From NCBI GenBank assembly GCA_903870815.1, contig CAIQEI010000047.1, forward strand, positions 1 to 50,718: DNA of 50,718 nt, written 5' to 3'. The notes under the pieces were generated by a model. It was given only the letters and a program-made list of their open reading frames with translations, searched no databases and had not been told where the DNA came from. Positions 17,108-26,376 of the stretch are shown in pieces (position 1 is the first letter of the stretch; each line of letters begins with the position of its first letter). The position numbers and the translations under genes were made by a program. This DNA is from an uncultured Verrucomicrobia subdivision 3 bacterium (GTDB taxonomy: Bacteria > Verrucomicrobiota > Verrucomicrobiia > Limisphaerales > UBA11358).

Positions 17108-18808
17108 TCAAGTGTATTTGACTACTTCGTCAATGGTTGTATCACCGTCAAAAATGCCACGCAAGCCGTCTTCGCGCAAGGTGACCATGCCCAGCTCCAC
17201 CGCCTTCTGGCGCATCACCACCGTCGGGGCGCGCTCATTGATGAGGTTGCGGATGGCGTCGCTCACCACCAGCAGCTCGAAAATACCCTTGCGCCCCTTG
17301 TAGCCGGTGTCGTTGCAGGTCGAACAGCCCCGGCCATAATGAAAAATCTTGTCGCCCAGGTCGTGCGGCGAAAGCCCGAGCAGCGACAGTTGCTGCTCCG
17401 TCGGTTCGAACGGCGTCCGGCAATTTTTGCAGATGGTCCGCACCAGCCGCTGGCCGAGCACCGCCATGAGCGTCGAGGAAATCAGGAACGGCTCCACGCC
17501 CATGTCCACCAGCCGGGTGACCGCGCCGGGCGAATCGTTGGTGTGCAGGGTACTCAAGACCAGGTGGCCGGTGAGCGACGCCTGGATGGAAATCTGCGCC
17601 GTCTCCAGATCGCGCATTTCCCCGACCATGATGATGTCCGGATCCTGGCGCAAGAACGATTTCAGCGCCTTGGCAAAGGTCATGCCCTGCGCCTCGTTGA
17701 TGGCGACCTGCATGATGCCTTCGATGTCGAATTCCACCGGGTCCTCCGCCGTCAGCAATTTGGAGTCGATCGTGTTGACCCGGCGCAGGCAGGAATACAG
17801 CGTCGTCGTCTTGCCGCAGCCGGTCGGGCCGGTGACCACGAAGATGCCGTTCGGCCGCTGGATGACTTCCGTCACGAAGTCATAGACGTATTTGGGAAAA
17901 CCGAGCGACTCGACCTCGAGGTTCACCGACGAGCGGTCGAGGACGCGGAGCACGATGGATTCGCCGAACGCCGTCGGGAGCGTGCTCACGCGCAGGTCCA
18001 CCTGCTTGCCGTTGAGGTTTAAATTGATGCGGCCGTCCTGCGGCAGGCGCAATTCGGAAATGTCCAGATTGGCCATGATCTTGATGCGCGAGGCGACCGG
18101 CAGCGCGAGGTGCTTCGGCGGCGGCGCCATTTCATAGAGCGCGCCGTCCACGCGGTAGCGGATGTGGAACTCCGTTTCGAACGGCTCAAAGTGGATGTCG
18201 CTCGCCCGGTCGAGCACCGCCTGCTGGAGCACCAGGTTGACAAACTTGACGATGGGCACCTGGTTCGCCAATTCCTCGGCGGCCCGGACGTCATCGCCCA
18301 CCGCGACCGCCTCGCGCACGAGTTTTTCATCCCCCAGCTCCTTCAGGATTTCCGCGAAGCTCTCGTTTTCCTCCTGCCCGTAAAAGCGTTCAATGGCCCG
18401 CTTGATTTCCGCGGGGTCGGCCACCACGACCAGCAGGTCGCGCTTGGCGACGAAATGGATTTCGTCCGTCCTGGCCGGATCCAGCGGGTCGGCCATCGCC
18501 ACCAGCAGCAGCCCGTTTTCGATGCCCACCGGCAGGCAATGGTACATCTGCGCCACCTTCGTGGGGATCAGCTTCAGCACTTCCGCCGGAATTTCGCGGC
18601 CTTTCAACTCGATCACTTCCGTGCCGAGCGCCGTCGCCATCACGTGCAGGATGTCGGCCAGCTTCATGATGCCGAAGTCCTGCAGCACCTGGATCGCGGG
18701 CGACGCATTGCGCTTGATCTCGCCCGCGACCTCCTCGTATTGCAGGTCGTCGAGCATGCCCTGGCTGCGGAGCAGGGCGAGCAGGGGGTTGTTGATTTCT
18801 TCGGTCAT
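17108..18808 (-). CDS. pilB: PilB/GspE-family assembly ATPase (first copy)
   Basis: Length is 566 aa. The N-terminal T2SSE_N domain (about 30-145) precedes the catalytic domain: RASDIHFEP near 201, Walker [10 protein letters not shown] at 327-335, Asp box AEDPVEF, Walker [11 protein letters not shown] near 391-400, and a His box [12 protein letters not shown]. Four cysteines of the zinc site are present (CKNC near 460 and CSTC near 495). The enzyme hydrolyses ATP to drive pilin assembly. It lies 9 bp downstream of pilT and 6 bp upstream of pilC. The family does not separate PilB from GspE reliably; the PilT and PilC neighbours favour PilB. Confidence 0.92.
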   Translation of the reverse strand: MTEEINNPLLALLRSQGMLDDLQYEEVAGEIKRNASPAIQVLQDFGIMKLADILHVMATALGTEVIELKGREIPAEVLKLIPTKVAQMYHCLPVGIENGLLLVAMADPLDPARTDEIHFVAKRDLLVVVADPAEIKRAIERFYGQEENESFAEILKELGDEKLVREAVAVGDDVRAAEELANQVPIVKFVNLVLQQAVLDRASDIHFEPFETEFHIRYRVDGALYEMAPPPKHLALPVASRIKIMANLDISELRLPQDGRINLNLNGKQVDLRVSTLPTAFGESIVLRVLDRSSVNLEVESLGFPKYVYDFVTEVIQRPNGIFVVTGPTGCGKTTTLYSCLRRVNTIDSKLLTAEDPVEFDIEGIMQVAINEAQGMTFAKALKSFLRQDPDIIMVGEMRDLETAQISIQASLTGHLVLSTLHTNDSPGAVTRLVDMGVEPFLISSTLMAVLGQRLVRTICKNCRTPFEPTEQQLSLLGLSPHDLGDKIFHYGRGCSTCNDTGYKGRKGIFELLVVSDAIRNLINERAPTVVMRQKAVELGMVTLREDGLRGIFDGDTTIDEVVKYT

Positions 18809-18817
18809 GCGGCGGAC

Positions 18818-19918
18818 TTATTTTTTGCCCTTGTCCACGGCCTGCGCCAGGTCGAGTTCCTGCAGCTTCGCCATGATGGTCGTCGGGTCCTGGGATTTGT
18901 TGATCACCTCCTCGCGGGCGATCAGGCCCTGCAGATATTTATCAATCAAAAATGAATCTAGCGTCACCATGCCGTATTTCATGCCGGTCTGGATGTCCGA
19001 CTGGATGCGGAAGGTCTTGTTATCGCGGATGAGCGCGGCGATGGACGGCGTGTTGATCATGACCTCGAACGCCGCCACGCGGCCCGGCTTGTCAATGCGC
19101 GGAATCAGCAACTGCGAGATCACCGCCTGCAGCACCGTGGAAAGCTGGATGCGCACCATTTCCTGCTGGTTCGTGGGGAACGCGTTCGTCAACCGGTCGA
19201 TGGTCTTCGCCGCCCCGGTGGTGTGCAGCGTGCCGAAAACCAAGTGGCCCGTTTCCGCCGCGGTGATCGCGGCTTCAATCGTTTCCAGGTCGCGCATTTC
19301 GCCGACCAGGATCATGTCCGGGTCCTGCCGCAGCGCGCGGCGGAGTGCCTCGGCAAAGTTGGGCACGTCCACGCCCACCTCGCGCTGCGTGATGAGCGCC
19401 TTCTTCTGCTTGTGATAATACTCGATCGGATCCTCGATGGTGATGAGGTGCACCTCCTCGCGCGTCTCGTTGACGATGTTCAGCAGCGACGCGAGCGTGG
19501 TGGTTTTGCCCGAGCCCGTCGGCCCGGTCACCAGCACCAGGCCGCGCGGTTTGAACAGCAACTCCTTGATGGATTCCGGCATGCCGATCTGCTCGAAGGT
19601 GAGCAGCTTGCTGGGGATCTGCCGCAGCACCATGCCGAAATTCCCCTTTTCCTTGAACACGCTCACGCGGAACCGCGCCGCCTCGCCGAACGCAAAGGCA
19701 AAGTCCGCGCCGCCGCGCTCGCGCGTCTGCTGGATGTGCTCGTCGGACGTGATGCTGCGCATCAGCTCTTCCGACGATTCCGGCACCAGCGCCGGACCCT
19801 CCACGCGATGCAAGGTGCCGTGCACGCGGATGGTCGGCGCGCAGCCCACCCGGATGTGCAAATCGGAAGCGCCTTCCGACACCACCAACTGCAGCAAATC
19901 GGACATGGAGTAGGACAT
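18818..19918 (-). CDS. pilT: PilT-type retraction ATPase
   Basis: Length is 366 aa, the normal PilT size. There is no T2SSE_N domain. The PAS-like N-terminal part has ASDLHIRVG and a Walker A GPTGSGKTT at 132-140, then IEDPIEYYH, Walker B MILVGEMRD near 202-210, a His box GTLHTTGAAKTIDR, and the C-terminal AFEVMINTPSIAALIRDNK block typical of PilT. It depolymerises the pilus, so its presence argues for a retractile pilus-like fibre and not only a secretion system. It begins the tight unit pilT-pilB-pilC and is separated from the second PilB by a 102-bp gap that holds a heptamer element. Confidence 0.94.
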   Translation of the reverse strand: MSYSMSDLLQLVVSEGASDLHIRVGCAPTIRVHGTLHRVEGPALVPESSEELMRSITSDEHIQQTRERGGADFAFAFGEAARFRVSVFKEKGNFGMVLRQIPSKLLTFEQIGMPESIKELLFKPRGLVLVTGPTGSGKTTTLASLLNIVNETREEVHLITIEDPIEYYHKQKKALITQREVGVDVPNFAEALRRALRQDPDMILVGEMRDLETIEAAITAAETGHLVFGTLHTTGAAKTIDRLTNAFPTNQQEMVRIQLSTVLQAVISQLLIPRIDKPGRVAAFEVMINTPSIAALIRDNKTFRIQSDIQTGMKYGMVTLDSFLIDKYLQGLIAREEVINKSQDPTTIMAKLQELDLAQAVDKGKK

Positions 19919-19932
19919 AATAATTTAAATGT

Positions 19933-20017
19933 AGAAGGCAGAAGGAAGAAGGCAGAAACCAGATGTTTCGGCCTGCTTTAGTTTTTTTTCTTCATTCTTC
20001 ATTCTTACTTCTGCCTT
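19933..20017. repeat. Heptamer inverted-array element between second pilB and pilT
   Basis: Left arm 19933-19960 has AGAAGGC words (AGAAGGC, AGAAGGA, AGAAGGC, AGAAACC); right arm 19990-20017 has CTTCATT x2, CTTACTT, CTGCCTT, facing the left arm. The core is 29 bp. The element occupies almost all of the gap after the second PilB's stop codon. It is not in a leader, so not all copies depend on pilin genes. Confidence 0.85.
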
Positions 20018-20020
20018 GCT

Positions 20021-21730
20021 TCAGGATTCGTCGCCGACGGTCGCGCGGATGACCTCCTCGGGCGTCGTGAGGCCGGCCAGCACCTTGCGGATGCCGTCTT
20101 CGCGCAGCGTCCGCATGCCCATTTCGCGGGCGCGCTGGCGCAGCACCGTCGTGGGCACGCGGTCATAGATTAATTTCCGCGCCTCGTCTTCGACCACGAA
20201 AATCTCGAAGATGCCGAAGCGCCCGCGGTTGCCGGTATTGTTGCAATTCGCGCAGCCGCGGCCCTTCTGGATGTTGGCGTTCTTCACGTCGTCCAGCGTC
20301 AGCCCCAGGGAACGCATCTCCGGCTCGGTGGGCGCATACGGCCCCACGCATTTCTTGCAGATTTTGCGGACGAGCCGCTGGGCCATGAGGCAGCGCGTGG
20401 AGGAGGCGACCAGAAACGGTTTCACGCCGATGTCCACCAGGCGGGTGACCGCGCCGGGGGCGTCATTGGTGTGCAGCGTGGAGAAGACCAGGTGGCCGGT
20501 GAGCGAGGCGTTGATGGCGATGGAGCCGGTTTCCAGGTCGCGGATTTCCCCGATCATCACGATATTCGGCGCCTGGCGCAGGATGGCGCGCAGCGCGGTG
20601 GCGAACGTGAAGCCCACCTGGTCGTTCACCTGCACCTGGTTGATGCCGGACAGGACATATTCCACCGGGTCTTCCACCGTGATGATCTTGCGGTCCGGCC
20701 GGTTGATGAAATTCAGGCAGGAATATAGCGTGGTCGTCTTGCCGGAACCCGTCGGGCCGGTCACCAGCAAAATTCCGTCCGGCAAACCGATGATGCGTTC
20801 AAACGTCGCCTGATCGTCGCTCAGGAACCCCAGTTCCGGCAGGCCCAGCCGCAGGCCTTCCTTGTCCAGGATGCGCATCACGATGCTTTCGCCGTGATTG
20901 GTGGGCAGGCAGGAGACGCGCAGATCAATCAGCTTGGTGCCGATCTTCGACTGAATGCGGCCGTCCTGCGGTATGCGATGTTCCGAGATGACCATCCCCG
21001 CCTGGATTTTGAGCCGCGCGATGATGGGGGCCTGCAAACGTTTCGGCGGCGCCTTCATCTCCTGCATCATGCCGTCGATGCGGTAACGCAGGCGAAACCG
21101 CTTCTCCAGCGGCTCGAGGTGGATGTCCGACGCGCGCAGCTTGAACGCCTCCACGATGATCTGATTGACCAGCCGGATGAGCGGCGCATCGGCCTCGACC
21201 TCCCCGCCTTCGTCCAGCTTGGCCACGTGGACATTTTCCTCCGTGAGCTCCTGCATGACATCCTTGAAGATGCCCGCATCCATCGTCATTTTTTCGCCGC
21301 TGCCGTAATATTTGGAAAGTGCCGCCTCGATGTCCGGCTCCGAGGCCACGCGCAGTTCGATCTCCGCGTTCAGGAGATGCGTCAGCGAATCAATCGTGTT
21401 CAGGTCGGACGGGTCGGCGATGGCCACCGCCACCTTGCCTTCGTTCTTGAATACGGGGATGACGCGATATTTCCGGGCGATGTCGCGCGGGACGATGGCG
21501 ATGACCTCGTCCTCAATCTTCATATTGGCGAGATGGACGACTTCGGCGCCGAACTGCGCGGCTTTGGCTTGCGTCACATCGCCGGGACGGATGGCCTGGT
21601 TGGCGACCAGGAAATCCACCACGCCCACGCCGGCGGCGTTGGCCTCCTCGCGGGACCGGGCAACCACTTCGGCGGAGGTGAAGCCGAGGTCAACCATCAG
21701 GTCCAGCAAATAATCGTCTTTTTCTGCCAC
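20021..21730 (-). CDS. PilB/GspE-family assembly ATPase (second copy)
   Basis: Length is 569 aa, from a GTG start at 21730. It has the full PilB layout: T2SSE_N (about 30-145), LRASDIHLEP at 198, Walker A GPTGSGKTT at 325-333, VEDPVEY, Walker B NIVMIGEIRD near 389, TLHTNDAPGAVTRL, and four zinc-site cysteines (CKKC and CANC). It differs from the first copy throughout, so it is an old paralogue and not a recent duplicate. It is the first gene of the cluster running into pilT, pilB and pilC. Which of the two ATPases powers the fibre cannot be told from sequence. Confidence 0.9.
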   Translation of the reverse strand: MAEKDDYLLDLMVDLGFTSAEVVARSREEANAAGVGVVDFLVANQAIRPGDVTQAKAAQFGAEVVHLANMKIEDEVIAIVPRDIARKYRVIPVFKNEGKVAVAIADPSDLNTIDSLTHLLNAEIELRVASEPDIEAALSKYYGSGEKMTMDAGIFKDVMQELTEENVHVAKLDEGGEVEADAPLIRLVNQIIVEAFKLRASDIHLEPLEKRFRLRYRIDGMMQEMKAPPKRLQAPIIARLKIQAGMVISEHRIPQDGRIQSKIGTKLIDLRVSCLPTNHGESIVMRILDKEGLRLGLPELGFLSDDQATFERIIGLPDGILLVTGPTGSGKTTTLYSCLNFINRPDRKIITVEDPVEYVLSGINQVQVNDQVGFTFATALRAILRQAPNIVMIGEIRDLETGSIAINASLTGHLVFSTLHTNDAPGAVTRLVDIGVKPFLVASSTRCLMAQRLVRKICKKCVGPYAPTEPEMRSLGLTLDDVKNANIQKGRGCANCNNTGNRGRFGIFEIFVVEDEARKLIYDRVPTTVLRQRAREMGMRTLREDGIRKVLAGLTTPEEVIRATVGDES

Positions 21731-21911
21731 GAGTTTTTCCCGCCGCCCTACTATTTAATTCGGGAACTGCGGAACAGAAAGCTTTCATTTGCAGCCACAA
21801 AAGTCAATGCCGACACGAAAACTTTTCCAGCGGAATTCAAAGTCCAGACGCTAAGACGCGTGGCTGCGCCCGGCGCCGGTCGCATGCCGAAGGGTCTCGG
21901 CCCGGCGCGGT

Positions 21912-22574
21912 TCAGAGCCTGCCCTTGGTGCTCGGCAGCTGGCCGGCGATGCGCGGGTCGTGCCGGCGCGCGGCATCCACCGCCCGCGCAAACGCCTTGA
22001 ACAGTGCCTCCACGATGTGGTGCGGCTCATCGCCGTAAAGCAGCTCCAGATGCAGGTTGCACCGCGATTCGTTGGCAAAGCCCTGGAAAAATTCGCGGGC
22101 CAGTCCGAACCGGAACGCGCTCGAGGCGTCCTGGTTTTTTTCGGCGCGGGAAATTTTCCGCGGCGCAAACCGGTTCAGCCCGCGCCACACCAGAAACGGC
22201 CGGCCGCTGAAATCCACGACGCAGCGGGCGAGGCATTCATCCATCGGCACATAGGCCTCGCCGGTGAACGGGTTTTTTGGATGAAAGCCATGGCCGTAGC
22301 GCCGGATGCCGCGCTTGTCGCCGAGCGCGGCGGCGACGGCCTGGCCCAGCGCGAGGCCGCAGTCCTCGACCGTATGGTGCGCGTCCACGGCCAGATCGCC
22401 GTCGCAGCGCAACGCGAGATCCACGGTCGCATGCTTGGCAAACAGTGTGAGCATGTGGTCGAAAAAAGGGATGCCGGTGTGGATTTTGGACCGGCCCTGG
22501 CCGTCGAGGTTCAGGCGGAGGGCAATCCGGGTTTCCAGCGTGTGGCGTTTGAGGTTGGCCGCGCGAGCTTTCAT
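21912..22574 (-). CDS. hisB: Imidazoleglycerol-phosphate dehydratase
   Basis: Length is 220 aa. The family motifs are all present: FFDHMLTLFAKHA, HHTVEDCGLALGQA, a second HHIVEALFKAFARA, and the C-terminal DPRIAGQLPSTKG. These histidines bind the two manganese ions of the active site, which removes water from imidazole glycerol phosphate in histidine synthesis. The central region carries an insertion of about 20 residues (NRFAPRKISRAEKNQDASS) relative to the usual 195-200 aa enzyme. It is monofunctional, without the phosphatase domain of the enterobacterial form. No other his gene lies nearby; it follows a TPR gene by 51 bp. Confidence 0.95.
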   Translation of the reverse strand: MKARAANLKRHTLETRIALRLNLDGQGRSKIHTGIPFFDHMLTLFAKHATVDLALRCDGDLAVDAHHTVEDCGLALGQAVAAALGDKRGIRRYGHGFHPKNPFTGEAYVPMDECLARCVVDFSGRPFLVWRGLNRFAPRKISRAEKNQDASSAFRFGLAREFFQGFANESRCNLHLELLYGDEPHHIVEALFKAFARAVDAARRHDPRIAGQLPSTKGRL

Positions 22575-22625
22575 GGCGGAAATTAAACCAGAGCGGCGGC
22601 GGAAAGACCAAGCGGAATTGCGCGG

Positions 22626-23492
22626 TCAATAAAGTTTCGACGGCGTGAGGGGGACGGCGGCATTCAATTTTTTCCGGAGGGTATCGATCTGGTCCTGCAG
22701 CGCATACGGCGTGGGCGAAACCTTCTGCGCCCTTTCAAACCAGTCAATGGCCGGGCCGTAATTCCCGGCTTCATCCTCCAGGCGGCCAAGATTCACGGTC
22801 AGTTCCTCCAAGACCAGTTTATCCTCCCGCTGCTGGTCGGTCGGCCGGGCGAGAAATTTTTTAATGCCGAGCTGCCAGACATTCCGGGCGCGGTCCAGGT
22901 CGTGGTAGCTTTCGCGGTAGACACGGCCGATTTCAAATAAAATTTCCGCGCTGTCGGGATTGTTGCGGAGCCCCTCGCGAAGGAACGCCTCAGCCTGGTC
23001 CGGACGGTCGAGGTGTTCGCGCAGGAAGAACGCGCCGACGGTGTAGGTCTCGATCTTCTGCGGATCGAGATCGGCGGCGAGCCGGAGCCACGGCAGGATT
23101 TCCCGCTCATTGTGGCCCTCCAGATGGGTGTGCCTCGTGATGCGGAAGTTGCGGCCAAAGGCGTCGATCCAGTCTTTCGCCCGGCCGAGGAAGTCCTCGT
23201 TTTTTTCGTCCTCCTCGGACTCCTTTTTGCCGTGGCTGGTGGAGATGATCTCCTTTTCCGCCACCGCGTTTTGGTCGAAAACGGACGGGTAATAGCCGCT
23301 GTGGAAATAAACGTCGGCCATCGTGAAGAAGTGGTTGGCGAACAATTTCCGGCCGTCGCCGAACAGCATGCCGAATAGGTTGTCAGATTTCGCCCGCCCG
23401 CTCCAGTTTTCCGCCGGCAGCGCCAGGCTGGTCGCCAGCGTGAACGCCACCGCCAGCAGCACGGCCAACGTGGACAGCGGGGAGACTTTCAT
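22626..23492 (-). CDS. Secreted or membrane-anchored TPR protein
   Basis: Length is 288 aa from the ATG at 23492, which shares one base with the stop of the upstream permease (TGATG); a longer frame to 23555 would lie inside the permease gene. The N-terminus is a signal-like stretch (VSPLSTLAVLLAVAFTLATSLA). Residues 100-280 contain several TPR-like helix pairs, such as AEAFLREGLRNNPDSAEILFEIG and AGNYGPAIDWFERAQKV. TPRs mediate protein contacts. It closes a three-gene unit with an ABC ATPase and permease, so it may be a partner of that exporter. Confidence 0.75.
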   Translation of the reverse strand: MKVSPLSTLAVLLAVAFTLATSLALPAENWSGRAKSDNLFGMLFGDGRKLFANHFFTMADVYFHSGYYPSVFDQNAVAEKEIISTSHGKKESEEDEKNEDFLGRAKDWIDAFGRNFRITRHTHLEGHNEREILPWLRLAADLDPQKIETYTVGAFFLREHLDRPDQAEAFLREGLRNNPDSAEILFEIGRVYRESYHDLDRARNVWQLGIKKFLARPTDQQREDKLVLEELTVNLGRLEDEAGNYGPAIDWFERAQKVSPTPYALQDQIDTLRKKLNAAVPLTPSKLY

Positions 23493-24271
23493 CAGGTGGT
23501 CAGGTTTTTCCGCCGGAAGCCGAGCCATGCGAGCAGGAGGAAAATCCACGTCCACACCGCCGCGTAGACCGTCGCCAGCGCCACGGCGCGGACCGGCACC
23601 CGGCCCATGTCATAGACCACGAAGTCGCGCAGGTCATACCATTCCAGGTGCGGCATGAAGAAATAGGCGGCGGTTAGGATGGATTGCAACGGCTCCGGCT
23701 GCTGGAGAGCGATGACCTTGAGGTGGGTGCCGAGCAGGAGGATGCCGACGACGACGATGAGGGAAATGGTGGAGGTGGAGGACGGCGCGGCAAAATAGAT
23801 GGAGCCGAGGAGCACCATGGCGATGACAATGGCCAGCATGGCCCATTGCATCCAGCCAGCCTCCAGATAAACGGCCCACGGCCAGAGATGCTCTTTGGAA
23901 CCGGTGATGACCGCGAAGAAAAAATAAAAAACCACCAGCGCCACGCCGCTGGCCAGCCAGCAGCCGAGGAATTTTCCGGCGATGACCTGCGCGCGGGAAA
24001 CCGGCTTGGCCAGCAGCGGAAAAATCGTGCGCGCCTCGCGCTCGGCGGGGATCTGCCGCGCGGTGGTGACGATGGCGATGACGAGCGCGGAAACCCAGAT
24101 GAGCAGCAGGCAGATGTCTTTGACGTACCGGACGATTTTGTCGTCGTGAAAAAAGTTCACCGCGCCGGCCGCCAGCGTGAGCAGGGCGGTGAGGACGAAG
24201 AGGACGTAAAAATCCTTGCGCCGGTAAAGTTCCCGGATAACCACGCCGGCGAGGGCGAAAATTTTGCTCAT
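23492..24271 (-). CDS. ABC-2 type transporter permease
   Basis: Length is 259 aa from the ATG at 24271, which overlaps the ATPase stop by 4 bp; the longer frame to 24403 is rejected because it lies within the ATPase gene. Six hydrophobic segments can be seen (near residues 20-40, 50-75, 100-125, 140-165, 175-195 and 230-255). The EREARTIFPLLAKPVSRAQVIAGKFLG segment is the typical first-loop sequence of ABC-2 permeases. Together with its ATPase it should export an unknown substrate; families of this kind handle lipids, polysaccharides, antibiotics or copper chaperones. Confidence 0.88.
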   Translation of the reverse strand: MSKIFALAGVVIRELYRRKDFYVLFVLTALLTLAAGAVNFFHDDKIVRYVKDICLLLIWVSALVIAIVTTARQIPAEREARTIFPLLAKPVSRAQVIAGKFLGCWLASGVALVVFYFFFAVITGSKEHLWPWAVYLEAGWMQWAMLAIVIAMVLLGSIYFAAPSSTSTISLIVVVGILLLGTHLKVIALQQPEPLQSILTAAYFFMPHLEWYDLRDFVVYDMGRVPVRAVALATVYAAVWTWIFLLLAWLGFRRKNLTT

Positions 24272-25020
24272 GATGCGGGGTTGGGTTGGAAGCCGACCAA
24301 TTTCAAGAACGCCTGCTCCAGATTGGCGTGGCCGGCGGAAATCCCAGCGACGGTGCCGACGGCCTTGAGTTCCCCCTGATGCACGATGGCCACACGGTCG
24401 CAAATCGTCTCGACTTCGCCGAGTTCGTGCGAGGAGAAGAAGACCGTTTTGCCCTGCTCCTTGAGGCGCTGGATGATTTCGCGGACCTTCATCCGGCCCA
24501 GCGGATCGAGGCCGCTCGTGGGCTCGTCGAGGATGAGCAGGTCGGGATTGTTGATGAGCGACTGCGCCAGGCCGACGCGCTGCTGCATGCCCTTGGAATA
24601 GGATCGGATCGGGCGCTTCGCCGCCGATTCGAGTTCGACGAGCTTGAGCAGGCTGGCGATGCGCCGGTCGGTTTCCGCGCGGGCCAGCCCGAAAATCTTC
24701 GCGTAGAAACGGAGCAGTTCCTCGGCGGTGAGGAATTTGTAGTAATAAGTCAGCTCCGGCAGGTAGCCGATGCGCTGGCGGGCGATGGGCTGGCGGACAT
24801 CAATGCCGAACAGGCTGGCTGCGCCGCTGGTCGGCGGCACGAAACCCAGCAGGACGTTCATCGTAGTGGTCTTGCCGGCACCGTTCGGACCGAGAAAGCC
24901 GAAGACTTCGCCGGCGTGGACTTCCAGATCCAAGCCGCGCAAGGCCACTTTGCCGGCCTGGCGCAATTCGCGGCTGCGGTACTCGACCCGCAGCTTTTGC
25001 GTTTGTAAAATTGCAGTCAT
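24268..25020 (-). CDS. ABC transporter ATP-binding protein
   Basis: Length is 250 aa. Walker [10 protein letters not shown] (about 45-53), signature [13 protein letters not shown], Walker [14 protein letters not shown] and the switch His in [11 protein letters not shown] are all intact. This is the ABCA/CcmA-type group that works with ABC-2 permeases. It is the first gene of the unit ATPase-permease-TPR, each overlapping the next, and is followed on its 5' side by a 123-bp gap holding a pilin terminator. Confidence 0.95.
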   Translation of the reverse strand: MTAILQTQKLRVEYRSRELRQAGKVALRGLDLEVHAGEVFGFLGPNGAGKTTTMNVLLGFVPPTSGAASLFGIDVRQPIARQRIGYLPELTYYYKFLTAEELLRFYAKIFGLARAETDRRIASLLKLVELESAAKRPIRSYSKGMQQRVGLAQSLINNPDLLILDEPTSGLDPLGRMKVREIIQRLKEQGKTVFFSSHELGEVETICDRVAIVHQGELKAVGTVAGISAGHANLEQAFLKLVGFQPNPAS

Positions 25021-25093
25021 GGGAGGCGGCCGTCAGCTTGCATCGCCTTGTTTCGTAATGGAAATTGGCCACGACGTCAATCCCGGCTTGCAC

Positions 25094-25123
25094 AAAAAAA
25101 TCCCGGAGCCGAGGCTCCGGGAT
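25094..25123 (-). terminator. Rho-independent terminator of short pilin gene
   Basis: Read on the minus strand: a 10-bp stem ATCCCGGAGC / GCTCCGGGAT with loop CTCG, followed by a run of seven T (25094-25100, one shared with the stem). It lies 21 bp after the stop of the frameshifted pilin gene. Confidence 0.85.
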
Positions 25124-25143
25124 GAAATAACAACCGGCGACGG

Positions 25144-25514
25144 TTACTGAATCTGATGCGGCGGGGTGGCCGTGCTCAGGGTGCAGGTGGCGTTCGAGCC
25201 GACGAAGCTGCAGTCGTAGGACCCGTTGGCGGGGCAAACCGGCAGGCTGCCGCCGGAGTTCATCTTAATGTAAGGCGTGAGGTCATCCGGGAAGGTGATG
25301 GCGTCGCCGGTGGACTTGTGATGCTCCACTGCAAACTGGCTGGCCGCTGAGTCGATCTGGCGGAGGTTGTTAATGCAGCCGTTGGCCTGCGACGTGGCGC
25401 GGGCCTTGACGAAGTTCGGAATCGCAATCGCCGCCAACAGGCCGATGATGGCCACGACGATCATGATTTCCACCAGCGTGAAACCCGCCTTGCGGGTCTG
25501 AGTGTTTTTTTCAT
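25144..25514 (-). CDS. Short type IV pilin-like protein with a -1 shift in an A7 tract
   Basis: The pilin frame from GFTLVEIMIVVAIIGLLAAI to the stop is intact and closely matches the paralogue at 26421-26792 (both have PNFVKARATSQAN, CINNLRQID, LTPYIK, TPPHQ). No start codon exists in that frame: upstream it runs back to a TAA. An ATG at 25514 is followed by seven A, and reading from it goes out of frame. If the tract had eight A the protein would begin MKKNTQTRKAGF, which aligns with the paralogue's MKQTKNIRKAGF; it would be 123 aa. So this is a homopolymer frameshift, a sequencing or assembly slip, or a gene rescued by transcriptional slippage. Terminator and reading frame beyond are intact, which argues against long decay. 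Confidence 0.75.
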
Positions 25515-25828
25515 ATGTTTTTTTGTTTTGTTATGATTTATGTTATTAAACCGCTACCGACAGTCTGATTGCTATCAGACAATGCCCCTTTGAAGCAAGG
25601 AATAACCCCCTGGTTGTCCCACCCTACCGCCGCTTCGGCCAAGAATAAGTCAGCAAACAAAGTGCCAACCAAATTGATACTGAGCGTATTTTCAATTCTC
25701 CGTTCACGGTGGCTTGAATCAGCCAAGCCCCATCCCTGCGAATGCGACCAGCGCCGGTCCCCATCGCATCCGACTCCGAATAATTACGTTCAATCCGCCC
25801 GGAAAATCATCGCGAAAACCGATTCCGT
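25515..25828. other. Gene-free gap upstream of frameshifted pilin
   Basis: No credible gene is present; short frames here lack support. Next to the pilin start the minus strand is A-rich (ACAAAAAAACAT) with no Shine-Dalgarno motif. A small inverted pair GTCTGAT / ATCAGAC lies near 25560-25580, and GGCTTG / CAAGCC-type pairs near 25712-25730. I see no strong promoter like those of the two neighbouring pilins. Confidence 0.4.
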
Positions 25829-26212
25829 TCAGGGTAAAATGTGCGGCGGTTTGACGGTGTTGCCCAAAGAACATTGGGATTGCGGATTTTGACCGACGGT
25901 CAGGAGACTATAAGTACCGCCAGCGGGGCAAGGTGGAATGGAACTGACCGCGTTGAGTTTGATGTAGGGCGTCACGTCAGCCGGGTAAGCGATGGTCGCT
26001 CCATTGCCCAGATTATTGGCGATGGCAACCTGCTGGCAGGCGGCTTCGATCTGGCGAAGGTTGTTAATGCAGGTGGTGGACTGCGCTTTGGAGCGGGCGT
26101 TCACAAAGTTTGGAATCGCAATCGCGGCCAGCAAGCCAATGATGGCCACCACGATCATGATTTCAACGAGCGTAAACCCGCGAAAACCATTATTATTATC
26201 GATTGTTCTCAT
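25829..26212 (-). CDS. Short type IV pilin-like protein
   Basis: Length is 127 aa. RGFTLVEIMIVVAIIGLLAAIAIPNFV is a textbook prepilin N-terminus with Gly at -1 and Glu at +5. The leader is 12 residues (MRTIDNNNGFRG), with no heptamer repeat. The mature part is about 115 aa with three conserved cysteines (TTCINNL, PPCPAG, QCSLG) and ends KPPHILP. It is a paralogue of the genes on both sides. The small size and single helix-plus-short-sheet form fit a major pilin or GspG-like subunit. With PilT encoded nearby, these three are the best candidates for the structural subunit of the pilus. Confidence 0.88.
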   Translation of the reverse strand: MRTIDNNNGFRGFTLVEIMIVVAIIGLLAAIAIPNFVNARSKAQSTTCINNLRQIEAACQQVAIANNLGNGATIAYPADVTPYIKLNAVSSIPPCPAGGTYSLLTVGQNPQSQCSLGNTVKPPHILP

Positions 26213-26301
26213 ACTTTATAGGCACCGTGAACCACCGGCAGGCGGGTGATATTTATAATATAACCAAGCGTTCACAGATTGCCCGCCGGCAACGCCTCAC
26301 C

Positions 26302-26330
26302 TTAATAGCACAGGCGATGCCATAATTCAA
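26302..26330 (-). promoter_or_regulatory. Promoter of middle short pilin
   Basis: On the minus strand TTGAAT (26325-26330), 17 bp, TATTAA (26302-26307). The surrounding sequence (TGGCATC near the -35, GTGCTAT at the -10, then a GCAATC further on) is shared with the promoter of the next pilin, so the two are probably duplicates. The predicted leader is about 90 nt. Confidence 0.5.
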
Positions 26331-26376
26331 TTTCTTATATTTTCCGGGCCAGGAATACCCGATTCCGGAAACGAAA

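Noticed and set aside
15998-18022. Plus-strand frame of 674 aa rich in His, Asp and Arg
   Set aside because: It is antisense to pilC and pilB, which carry every family motif. Long antisense frames are expected in high-GC sequence.
20894-22000. Plus-strand frame of 368 aa
   Set aside because: Antisense to the second PilB gene and hisB tail; its composition (Arg/Asp/His) is that of a shadow frame.
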